A model generated the notes under the pieces. The model had not been told where the DNA came from, did no database searches, and saw only the letters and a program-made list of their open reading frames with translations. Below, in pieces: positions 1 to 5,681 of a stretch of DNA of 17,515 bases (positions are counted from its first letter, which is position 1; every line of letters begins with the position of its first letter). The stretch is taken from assembly GCA_910577575.1 (NCBI GenBank), contig CAJTOG010000039.1:1-17515 (forward strand), read 5' to 3'. The stretch is from an uncultured Ruminococcus sp. GTDB lineage: Bacteria; Bacillota; Clostridia; Oscillospirales; Ruminococcaceae. The position numbers were made by a program, and so were the translations under genes.

Positions 1-40
1 CGATTCTCAGTGCTAAACGGTTGAAAGCCGTATGAATCGA
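1..40 (+). other. 3' end of an unseen upstream transcription unit
   Basis: These bases can be read two ways. One frame (codons from position 3) is open to a TGA at 33-35 and would encode a short basic C-terminus ending RLKAV. Alternatively the DNA folds: CGATTC (1-6) pairs with GAATCG (34-39), and ACGG (17-20) pairs with CCGT (28-31), as in the 3' end of a structured RNA. A terminator follows at once in either case. The sequence before position 1 is needed to decide. Confidence 0.3.
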
Positions 41-45
41 AATTT

Positions 46-73
46 ATACACCTCTTTTGGGGTGTATTTTTTT
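46..73 (+). terminator. Rho-independent terminator of the upstream unit
   Basis: ATACACC (46-52) and GGTGTAT (61-67) form a perfect 7-bp stem with an 8-nt loop, followed by a run of T to 73. It closes whatever is transcribed into the window from the left. The 135 bp between here and the HU promoter show no gene. Confidence 0.75.
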
Positions 74-208
74 CGCAAAATATAGTCTTTTGTAAAATCG
101 AATTAACAGCATTAACGGAAAATAGCCTTTTTTCTATGGTAGTTTTTGATAAAAAATTTATTTCTTTTATCGTAGAATAGGGCGAAATGTCATTTTTTTC
201 AAAATTGC

Positions 209-237
209 TTGACAAATCACTTTAAAGGGTATATAAT
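209..237 (+). promoter_or_regulatory. Consensus sigma-A promoter of the hup operon
   Basis: TTGACA (209-214), a 17-bp spacer and TATAAT (232-237) match the housekeeping consensus exactly. Initiation is expected near 244, giving a leader of about 25 nt before the HU start codon. This fits strong constitutive expression of a nucleoid protein. Confidence 0.9.
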
Positions 238-254
238 TCAATTATAAAATTGAA
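237..254. promoter_or_regulatory. Inverted repeat over the hup start site
   Basis: TTCAATT (237-243) and AATTGAA (248-254) are perfect complements with a 4-nt gap, lying across the predicted transcription start. It could be an operator or a short leader hairpin. It is AT-only apart from the single C/G pair, so chance is possible. Confidence 0.3.
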
Positions 255-269
255 ATGGAGGATAAAAAT

Positions 270-548
270 ATGACAAAGACTGATTTAATTAATGTTGTTG
301 CCGGCAAGACCGAAACAAATAAGAAAAAGGCTGAGGCTGCTGTAAATGCTGTTGTTTCTGCTATTACAGAAGCCCTTGTAAACGGAGAAAAGGTTTCAAT
401 CGTTGGATTCGGAACTTTTGAGGTTCGTGACAGAAAGGAAAAGAAGGTTATCAATCCTCAGACTAAACAGATGATGATTGCTCCGGCTTCAAAAGCTCCT
501 GTATTTAAGGCTGGTCAGGCACTTAAAAACGCTGTAAACAACAAATAA
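270..548 (+). CDS. hup: HU family nucleoid-associated DNA-binding protein
   Basis: 92-aa protein of normal HU length. It dimerises and bends DNA without strong sequence preference, compacting the nucleoid. Visible family features are the N-terminal helix pair (residues 3-38), the VGFGTFEVRDR core strand (45-55), a basic beta-arm containing the INPQT tip with Pro63, and the C-terminal helix with FKAGQALK (79-86). The start is set at 270 and not the upstream in-frame ATG at 255, because GGAGG at 257-261 lies 8 nt before 270 and would otherwise be inside the coding region. It is the first gene after a perfect promoter, and a Lys-rich DUF6465 gene follows after 18 bp with no terminator between, so the two are probably co-transcribed. 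Confidence 0.96.
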   Translation: MTKTDLINVVAGKTETNKKKAEAAVNAVVSAITEALVNGEKVSIVGFGTFEVRDRKEKKVINPQTKQMMIAPASKAPVFKAGQALKNAVNNK

Positions 549-566
549 TTGACGGAGGAATTTATA

Positions 567-1040
567 ATGGCAAGAAAAAATAAGACTACAGCATCAAAAG
601 ATAATGAAACAAAGATTGTTGAAGTTGCTCCTGTAGAAGAAGTTGTTGCTGTTGAAGCTTCTGCTGAAGAAAAACCTGTTGAGGTAATTCCGAAAGAGGA
701 AATTACTGCTCCTATAAAAGAAACTCCTGCTCCTGAAAAGAAAAAAACAGTCAAAAAAACTACAACAAGAAAAACTGCTGAAAAGACAACTAAAGCTGTT
801 AAAAATACAAAAGCAGTTAAGGCTGAAACTTCTGCTTCTGAAAAGAAAACTACAGCAAAGAAATCTGCTTCTGTTAATGTTTTCTTTCAGTCTCATGGAA
901 ATGAGTCTGCTGAACTTGTTGAGAAGGCTAAGGAACTTTCAGGTGTTAAATCCCCAAAATCTGTAAATCTTTATATTAAACCGGAAGAGAACATGGTTTA
1001 CTATGTTGTTGATGATATTGCAGGCGGATTTTCACTTTAA
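567..1040 (+). CDS. DUF6465-like protein with a Lys-rich tail
   Basis: 157-aa protein of unknown function. Residues 17-57 are acidic and rich in Glu, Val and Pro. Residues 58-100 are strongly basic, dominated by Lys, Thr and Ala, like histone-H1-type tails. Residues 102-157 look like a compact globular domain (SVNVFFQSHG, then NLYIKPEENMVYYVVDD, then a terminal GGFSL), which I recognise as the Firmicutes DUF6465 family. The start at 567 is preferred over the TTG at 549 because GGAGG at 554-558 sits 8 nt upstream. Its position behind HU in one operon and its basic tail make a nucleoid or nucleic-acid role plausible, but that is inference; the family has no assigned activity that I know of. A strong terminator follows 22 bp later. 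Confidence 0.85.
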   Translation: MARKNKTTASKDNETKIVEVAPVEEVVAVEASAEEKPVEVIPKEEITAPIKETPAPEKKKTVKKTTTRKTAEKTTKAVKNTKAVKAETSASEKKTTAKKSASVNVFFQSHGNESAELVEKAKELSGVKSPKSVNLYIKPEENMVYYVVDDIAGGFSL

Positions 1041-1062
1041 TCTATAAAATGAATTTATTATT

Positions 1063-1089
1063 AAGCTCCTCTTGAATGAGGGGCTTTTT
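1063..1089 (+). terminator. Rho-independent terminator after the hup operon
   Basis: A 9-bp stem (1063-1071 with 1078-1086, one G-T pair) with a TTGAAT loop ends in five T residues. It ends the two-gene hup transcript; the next promoter begins two bases later. Confidence 0.9.
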
Positions 1090-1090
1090 G

Positions 1091-1119
1091 TTGACTTTTT
1101 TTGATAAATGATGTATAAT
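1091..1119 (+). promoter_or_regulatory. Sigma-A promoter for the membrane protein-nth unit
   Basis: TTGACT (1091-1096), a 17-bp spacer and TATAAT (1114-1119). The -35 element directly abuts the T-run of the preceding terminator. The predicted start near 1126 leaves a short leader with the GAGGTGA ribosome site. Confidence 0.85.
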
Positions 1120-1149
1120 TTCAGTATAGATTGATAAAGAGGTGAGGAT

Positions 1150-1515
1150 GTGACAGATTATCTTAAAAATTATATGAATGATATTAACCTGAAACTTATA
1201 GAATGTGATTCACTAAGTGAACTTGAAACAGTACTTTCTGAACATAAGGACAAAATAGTTTTTATGCAGCATGAGCGTATAGTTCATTTTCTTGTTACCA
1301 TGATGTTTGCAGTAGTTCTTTCAATTTTTATATGTGCATTTATTTTCAGTGAAAAATTTGCCCTCCTCCTGCTTATTACTATAATTATCATTCTTCTGGT
1401 ATTTTATATCAAACATTATTATTTCCTTGAAAATACAGTCCAGAATATGTATAAAGTATATGACATTATACTTGAAAAAAAGAAATTTTTTGAAGATAAG
1501 GAGAATAAAATATGA
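1150..1515 (+). CDS. Small membrane protein with two predicted helices
   Basis: 121-aa protein; I do not recognise a named family. The N-terminal 40 residues are soluble and charged. Two adjacent hydrophobic segments (about 46-67 and 69-88) form a probable membrane hairpin, followed by a basic, Lys-rich C-terminal tail (about 100-121), so both ends probably face the cytoplasm. It starts with GTG at 1150: AGAGGTGA (1138-1145) is a good ribosome site and no in-frame ATG occurs until residue 9. Its stop overlaps the nth start as ATGA (1512-1515), so the two are translationally coupled. The link to DNA repair may be only operon convenience; no function can be read from the sequence. Confidence 0.8.
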   Translation: MTDYLKNYMNDINLKLIECDSLSELETVLSEHKDKIVFMQHERIVHFLVTMMFAVVLSIFICAFIFSEKFALLLLITIIIILLVFYIKHYYFLENTVQNMYKVYDIILEKKKFFEDKENKI

Positions 1516-2147
1516 CAAGAAAAGAAATTGCACGTCTTGCGGTTGAGGAACTCGAAAAAATATATCCGGATATTGAATGCAGTCTTAAATACACTAAGCC
1601 ATATGAGTTTATGTTTGCAGCAAGACTTTCAGCACAGTGTACAGATGCAAGAGTAAATATTGTAACAAAGACGCTTTTTGTTAAATATCCTGATTTACAG
1701 TCCTTTGCGGATGCTGACCTCGAAGAACTGGAGCAGGATGTAAAACCATGCGGATTTTATCATAATAAGGCAAAAAGTCTTAAAGGAATGGCTCGAAAAT
1801 TACTTGATGATTTCGGAGGAGAACTTCCAGATAATATGGATGATTTACTTACACTTCCGGGGATAGGCAGAAAGACAGCCAATCTTGTTATGGGTGACAT
1901 TTATAAAAAGCCTGCTGTTGTTACTGATACTCACTGTATCAGAATAACAGGAAGACTTGGACTGACTGAAAATAAAGAACCTGCAAAAGTAGAGAAAGAT
2001 TTGCTGAAACTTATTCCTCCTGAAATATCAAGTCATTTCTGCCATCAGACTGTACAGTTCGGCAGGGATATATGTAAAGCAAGAAGTCCGAAATGCGAAG
2101 AATGTCCGCTTAGTTATTTTTGCAGATATTATACTTTGCAGAAATAA
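1512..2147 (+). CDS. nth: Endonuclease III, DNA glycosylase/AP lyase
   Basis: 211 aa, the normal Nth length. It removes oxidised pyrimidines from DNA and cleaves the abasic site by beta-elimination in base excision repair. The helix-hairpin-helix LPGIGRKTANLV (115-126) carries the catalytic Lys121, and Asp139 in VTDTH is the conserved catalytic aspartate. The C-terminal [4Fe-4S] ligands are Cys188, Cys195, Cys198 and Cys204 with the exact C-X6-C-X2-C-X5-C spacing of Nth. LSAQCTD (39-45) is the usual N-terminal motif. AAGGAG (1498-1503) lies 8 nt before the start. The start codon overlaps the preceding membrane-protein stop. All key residues are present, so the enzyme should be functional. Confidence 0.97.
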   Translation: MTRKEIARLAVEELEKIYPDIECSLKYTKPYEFMFAARLSAQCTDARVNIVTKTLFVKYPDLQSFADADLEELEQDVKPCGFYHNKAKSLKGMARKLLDDFGGELPDNMDDLLTLPGIGRKTANLVMGDIYKKPAVVTDTHCIRITGRLGLTENKEPAKVEKDLLKLIPPEISSHFCHQTVQFGRDICKARSPKCEECPLSYFCRYYTLQK

Positions 2148-2202
2148 CCTGTTATGATTTTAAAATACTGTTTTTTCAGAAACAAATAAAGGAGAATAAT
2201 TT

Positions 2203-2511
2203 ATGCTTTTTACTTTTGACTTGAAAACTTTATCACAGGGACTTACCGACATCACTTCTGAGGTTACAGAAGCTGTATCGGAAAGCGGTGTTTATGAGGG
2301 AATATGTATTGTATTTTGTCCGCATATAACAGCCTCAATAATGATAAAGGGCGATGCTGATTCAGTAATGAATACTTCTGAAACGATAATCATATCAGGC
2401 GGAAAACCATTGCTTGGCAAAGAACAGAGGATTTATTTCTGTGAGCAATCTGAAGCAAAATTTGAAAAATCTGTACCAAAAATCAGAAAATTCTATGTCA
2501 AGATAATTTGA
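2203..2511 (+). CDS. YjbQ/UPF0047-like protein, internally shortened
   Basis: 102 aa against roughly 130-140 for the YjbQ (UPF0047) family, some members of which show thiamin-phosphate synthase side activity. Residues 1-57 match the family N-terminal half: TDITSEV, ESGVYEG, then VFCPHITASI with the conserved histidine 41. Residues 66-102 match the family C-terminus (G-K-E-Q-R-IYFCE, and the final FYVKII strand). The central block, normally carrying an H-x-x-x-N-x-DAH-type motif, is missing, as is most of the EFDGPR segment. The junction is in frame and the gene has a good ribosome site (AAAGGAG, 2188-2194). It follows nth after 55 bp without a terminator, so it is likely part of that unit. 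It is either a degraded gene or a minimal variant; activity is doubtful. Confidence 0.7.
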   Translation: MLFTFDLKTLSQGLTDITSEVTEAVSESGVYEGICIVFCPHITASIMIKGDADSVMNTSETIIISGGKPLLGKEQRIYFCEQSEAKFEKSVPKIRKFYVKII

Positions 2512-2546
2512 AATTGATTTTATTAAGATAATTCGATTTGTATTTT

Positions 2547-2610
2547 ATTGCCAAAAATCAGTTGCTTTTTTGTGCATATATACAAAAAAATAATACATAT
2601 TGCCAAAAAT
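2547..2610. promoter_or_regulatory. Repeat cluster upstream of the GH26 promoter
   Basis: ATTGCCAAAAAT occurs twice in direct orientation (2547-2558 and 2599-2610), 52 bp apart, about five helical turns. Between them lies a perfect 8-bp inverted repeat, TTTTTTGT (2566-2573) and ACAAAAAA (2582-2589). This contains TTGTGCAT-N4-ACAAAAA (2570-2588), which recurs upstream of the GH48 promoter. The cluster ends 11 bp before the -35 box and looks like binding sites for a regulator. Confidence 0.5.
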
Positions 2611-2621
2611 TTTTCATTAAC

Positions 2622-2650
2622 TTGATTTTCTCAATGAAATAAGCTATAAT
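2622..2650 (+). promoter_or_regulatory. Sigma-A promoter of the GH26 mannanase gene
   Basis: TTGATT (2622-2627), a 17-bp spacer and TATAAT (2645-2650). The segment CTATAATTAAATT (2644-2656) is identical to the one at the GH48 promoter. Initiation is expected near 2657, leaving a leader of about 77 nt. Confidence 0.8.
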
Positions 2651-2664
2651 TAAATTACAATAGT

Positions 2665-2709
2665 ATTCATAATTTTTTTAATATTTAACTTGGTCGGAAA
2701 ATTATGAAT
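2665..2709 (+). promoter_or_regulatory. 5'UTR hairpin of the GH26 transcript
   Basis: ATTCATAATTTT (2665-2676) and AAAATTATGAAT (2698-2709) are perfect 12-bp complements enclosing a 21-nt loop. The stem ends 11 nt before the GGAGGG ribosome site (2721-2726), so it may protect the mRNA 5' end or influence translation. It also contains the upstream in-frame ATG at 2704, which argues against that codon being the start. Confidence 0.5.
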
Positions 2710-2733
2710 CAATATGATGTGGAGGGCAATAAA

Positions 2734-5088
2734 ATGCATTCAAAATTTATGAAAAAAGCAGGAGCTGCTATTATGGCTGCTGCTATGGCTCTGAATGGTA
2801 CTGCTATCAGTATTTCAAGCATTTCTGCGGCTGATGAAACAAAGTATGAATTTGAAGACGGTGTGCTTACAGGTACTGTCGAAACAATTACTGAGGCAGG
2901 TGCAAGCGGTGGAAAAGTTGCTTATATGCAGGACAATGGTACTGTCGGCATTGAGGTTGATGCTCCGTCAACAGGTATGTACACTGTTACAATCTATGCT
3001 CAGGGTGTAGGTGGCTCTAAAATTCAGAGTCTTGCTGTAAACGGTGTTAATCAGGGTGACATCAGTATTCCTGAAAGCACAGGGTTTGAGCCAACTTCAA
3101 TAACTGTCAAGCTGAATGAAGGCAAAAATATGATTACTGTAAGTAAGTCATGGGGATGGTCCAAATTTGATTATCTTACCATTTCTGCTGCTGAACTTCC
3201 GGAAATCAAGGCAACTCAGACAACCTGCTGTGATGTTGATGCAACTGATGAAACAAGAGCATTGATGTCGTATCTTTCAAGCGTTTACGGAAATAATATT
3301 ATTTCGGGTCAGCAGGAAATTTATATGAACGGACCTCATGACTTTGAATATGAATTTGAATATCTCAATGATTTGACTGGTCATTATCCGGCTATCAGAG
3401 GTTTCGATTTCCTTAACTGTGCAAATATTCTCTATGGTTCAGAAGATGGAACTGTTGACAGAATGATTGACTGGGCAAAAAATAGAAACGGAATTGTAAC
3501 GGCTTCATGGCACATTACAGTTCCCAAGAAAATGGAAGGATATAAAGTCGGCGATACCAATATTGATTGGAATAATGCTACATATAATCCGAAAGATACT
3601 GATTTTGTAACTTCAAATGTTCTTAAAGAGGGTACTGTTGAACGTGAATATTATCTTACTGCTCTTAAGGCACTTGCCGGACAGTTTCAGAAACTTCAGG
3701 ACGCAGGTGTTCCTGTTATCTGGAGACCGCTTCATGAAGCTGAAGGCGGCGGCGGAGAAACAGGTTCATGGTTCTGGTGGGGCAAGGACGGTTCGGAAGT
3801 TTACAAGGAAATTTGGAAACTTACTTATGATACTCTTGTAAATGAATATAATATACATAATCTTATCTGGGCATGGAACAGTTATAACTATGAATATTCA
3901 CAGGACTGGTATCCGGGTGATGAATATGTTGATATTATTGGCTATGATAAATATAATTGTATAGACTATTCTACGGGAAGCAAGAAGGCTTATCATAATG
4001 ACAGTGCAATCAGTTCAACTTTCTATGGTATAATGGATAAATATGACAGTAAGAAAATGATTGCTATGGCTGAAAATGACAGTTTCTCAACAGTAAAGAA
4101 CCTTACCGATGAAAAAGCCGGTTGGCTCTATTTCTGTACATGGTACGACGGAAGCGGTTCTGCTGAGAGCGATAGTCCAAAATTCCTCTCTGACCCTGTT
4201 TTCAATACAAAGGAAGACACAATTGAAATGTATCAGAGCGATTATTGTATAACACTTGATGAACTTCCGGCTGACCTTTATTCAAAGGAGACTCCAAAGC
4301 CAGATCCGATTCAGACAACTACAAAGACTACTCAGGACCCTGCAAAAACTACAACTACTGTTACAACGGAAGCAGACCCGACTAAAGATTATGGCAAGGT
4401 AGTTTATGATAAGACCAAAAAGATTTTTCAGATAACTCTTCCAGAGGCTTCAAAGGATTTCTATATTGATGTTGAACTTCCTGATGATATAGAATATGCA
4501 AACGGCGGACTTGGTGTAAGTGTTGAGCTTGACGGTGAATATTACTGGGCTAATATCCAGTGGGAGGCTAACGCAAGTGGTTCTGTAAAGATTAATGTTA
4601 TCGATAATTTCTTTAACTGTTCACTTGGTATGGATGTTATTGAAGATGAAGCACTGATAAAGAGAATCAAGGCTGAACTCGGTAAGGCTACTGTTTATGA
4701 AGGTCAGGTATGGTATGCACAGAAAGAAGACAAGGAAACTGATACAGACGGTGTAAAGATTGTTTCAGCATATCTTAAGAAAAATTCTTCTGATTCTACT
4801 ACTACAACAACAGAATCCGATGAAAAAGTTGAAGTTACTCTCTGGGGTGATGCGAACTGTGATGGCAAGGTAACAATTGCCGATGCAACTGCAATTATTC
4901 AGGCTCTTGGCAATGCTGATGAATATAAACTTTCAGAACAGGGTGCAGTGAATGCTGATGTTATTGATAACGGAGACGGCGTAACAGGTGCTGATGCAAA
5001 TGCAATTCAGGCAATTGAGGCAGGGTTTGTAAAGCAGACGGATTTCCCGATGACTAAAGCACAACTTGATTCTGCAATGGGTAAATAA
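2734..5088 (+). CDS. Cellulosomal CBM35-GH26 beta-mannanase with dockerin
   Basis: 784-aa secreted modular enzyme expected to cleave beta-1,4-mannan. In order: signal peptide (1 to about 33, basic MHSKFMKK then an Ala-rich core); CBM35-like module (about 37-153, beginning YEFEDG); GH26 catalytic domain (about 160-515) with acid/base Glu335 in WRPLHE and nucleophile Glu447 in MAEN, 112 residues apart as in GH26; Thr/Pro linker (about 520-550); an unassigned aromatic-rich beta module (about 552-683); a short Thr/Ser linker; and a dockerin (700-784). The dockerin has a canonical first calcium loop (D-A-N-C-D-G, ending at Asp717) and a modified second loop (DVIDNGDGVTGAD) of the R. flavefaciens kind. 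The start is placed at 2734, not 2704, because GGAGGG (2721-2726) is correctly spaced only for 2734. The gene stands alone between its own promoter and terminator. Substrate could include glucomannan; family assignment is firm, exact specificity is not. Confidence 0.92.
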   Translation: MHSKFMKKAGAAIMAAAMALNGTAISISSISAADETKYEFEDGVLTGTVETITEAGASGGKVAYMQDNGTVGIEVDAPSTGMYTVTIYAQGVGGSKIQSLAVNGVNQGDISIPESTGFEPTSITVKLNEGKNMITVSKSWGWSKFDYLTISAAELPEIKATQTTCCDVDATDETRALMSYLSSVYGNNIISGQQEIYMNGPHDFEYEFEYLNDLTGHYPAIRGFDFLNCANILYGSEDGTVDRMIDWAKNRNGIVTASWHITVPKKMEGYKVGDTNIDWNNATYNPKDTDFVTSNVLKEGTVEREYYLTALKALAGQFQKLQDAGVPVIWRPLHEAEGGGGETGSWFWWGKDGSEVYKEIWKLTYDTLVNEYNIHNLIWAWNSYNYEYSQDWYPGDEYVDIIGYDKYNCIDYSTGSKKAYHNDSAISSTFYGIMDKYDSKKMIAMAENDSFSTVKNLTDEKAGWLYFCTWYDGSGSAESDSPKFLSDPVFNTKEDTIEMYQSDYCITLDELPADLYSKETPKPDPIQTTTKTTQDPAKTTTTVTTEADPTKDYGKVVYDKTKKIFQITLPEASKDFYIDVELPDDIEYANGGLGVSVELDGEYYWANIQWEANASGSVKINVIDNFFNCSLGMDVIEDEALIKRIKAELGKATVYEGQVWYAQKEDKETDTDGVKIVSAYLKKNSSDSTTTTTESDEKVEVTLWGDANCDGKVTIADATAIIQALGNADEYKLSEQGAVNADVIDNGDGVTGADANAIQAIEAGFVKQTDFPMTKAQLDSAMGK
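4834..4882 (+). repeat. Dockerin-encoding DNA repeat, copy 1
   Basis: These 49 bases encode the start of the dockerin (VTLWGDANCDGKVTIA). They match 17467-17515 in the GH48 gene at 46 of 49 positions, with only three synonymous changes. Confidence 0.8.
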
Positions 5089-5107
5089 TTAAAAGATATT
5101 CGTATTA

Positions 5108-5142
5108 TGATAAAAGGGACGTTCCGTGCGTCCCTTTTATCA
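5108..5142. terminator. Strong hairpin terminator after GH26
   Basis: A perfect 14-bp stem (5108-5121 with 5129-5142) and a 7-nt loop, including GGGACG/CGTCCC flanked by A and T tracts within the stem. It ends the GH26 transcript and could also stop transcription arriving from the minus-strand unit to its right. Confidence 0.85.
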
Positions 5143-5166
5143 ATTATGAAGTATGAGGATTGATTT

Positions 5167-5367
5167 ATGATTGAAATGATAAGCGGATGTAGTATTCCGG
5201 ATGCTGGAAAGATTGCAGATAATTATATTTCTGCATGGGATATTTTTACAATTGAAAATATGAGAGAGTGCAGAAGTATTAGAGTTAGTGGTATAAGTGT
5301 ATATGATTTGCCTGAAAAACTCAAAGACTGGGGCATATATCTTGCCGAAACAAGAGAAAATGTTTGA
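5167..5367 (+). CDS. Hypothetical 66-aa protein
   Basis: Not recognised. It has an ATG at 5167 with TGAGGA (5154-5159) 7 nt upstream, which is a plausible but not strong ribosome site. The product is soluble, mixed in charge, with no membrane segment or clear motif. It begins 24 bp after a strong terminator without an obvious promoter of its own and ends exactly where the minus-strand endonuclease V remnant ends (5368). Given the decayed neighbour, it could itself be a fragment or a chance ORF. Confidence 0.4.
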   Translation: MIEMISGCSIPDAGKIADNYISAWDIFTIENMRECRSIRVSGISVYDLPEKLKDWGIYLAETRENV

Positions 5368-5653
5368 TTATATATTAAGCAGTCTCCTTGTTTCATGAGC
5401 TTCAAGGTCAGCAAGTCTTGTTGCAGTATCAAGGGATATATTATTTCCTATTGATATGAATACAAGTTTTATATTATTATGAGTGTGCAGAACTCTTCCA
5501 TAGACGGCATATTATTCATTATTTTCATTTTTTAAAGTATGCCAAATCCACACCGGCAACAGTTTTGATATCCGATATATTAAAGTTGTCCGAGAAATTT
5601 ATTTTGTCTTTAAAAGAATTTTGAATTTCAAGAAATTTTTCATTGTTATTCAT
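5368..5653 (-). pseudogene. nfi: Endonuclease V (nfi) remnant, frameshifted and deleted
   Basis: Endonuclease V nicks DNA near deaminated adenine. The minus strand still has a good ribosome site (AAAGGA) and an ATG at 5653, then 42 residues ending in TVAGVDLAYFKK, the family signature with catalytic Asp36, before TGA at 5525-5527. The stop follows a run of six A. Removing one A gives a frame that reads KNENNE, stop, YAVYGRVL, then a C-terminal piece with FISIGNNISLDTA and TRLADLEAHE, matching the family segments IFVSxGxxISLDTA and PTRLADLEAH. Most of the middle, including further catalytic residues, and the segment between the two C-terminal motifs are missing. An intact protein would be over 200 aa; about 90 codons survive. 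It was probably the last gene of the coaX unit. Confidence 0.75.
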
Positions 5654-5681
5654 AAATAATTCCTTTATTAAGAGAGTTTCT

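Noticed and set aside
11..39. tRNA 3' half at the left edge
   Set aside because: The 7-nt loop lacks the TTCRA T-loop pattern and there is no CCA or acceptor stem match.
255..269. Upstream ATG as HU start
   Set aside because: It lies over the GGAGG ribosome site, which is properly spaced for the ATG at 270; HU proteins begin MTK/MNK-like.
594..896. Long antisense ORF opposite the DUF6465 gene, rich in Phe, Ser and Arg
   Set aside because: It is the complement of Lys/Glu/Ala-rich codons, without a ribosome site or plausible protein composition.
2704..2733. Upstream ATG as mannanase start
   Set aside because: It would make the GGAGGG at 2721-2726 coding and put a non-signal extension before a normal signal peptide; the codon lies in a leader hairpin.
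5223..5432. 69-aa minus-strand ORF overlapping the endonuclease V remnant
   Set aside because: It is in a different frame from the conserved endonuclease V signatures, has no family similarity I recognise, and overlaps the plus-strand 66-aa ORF.
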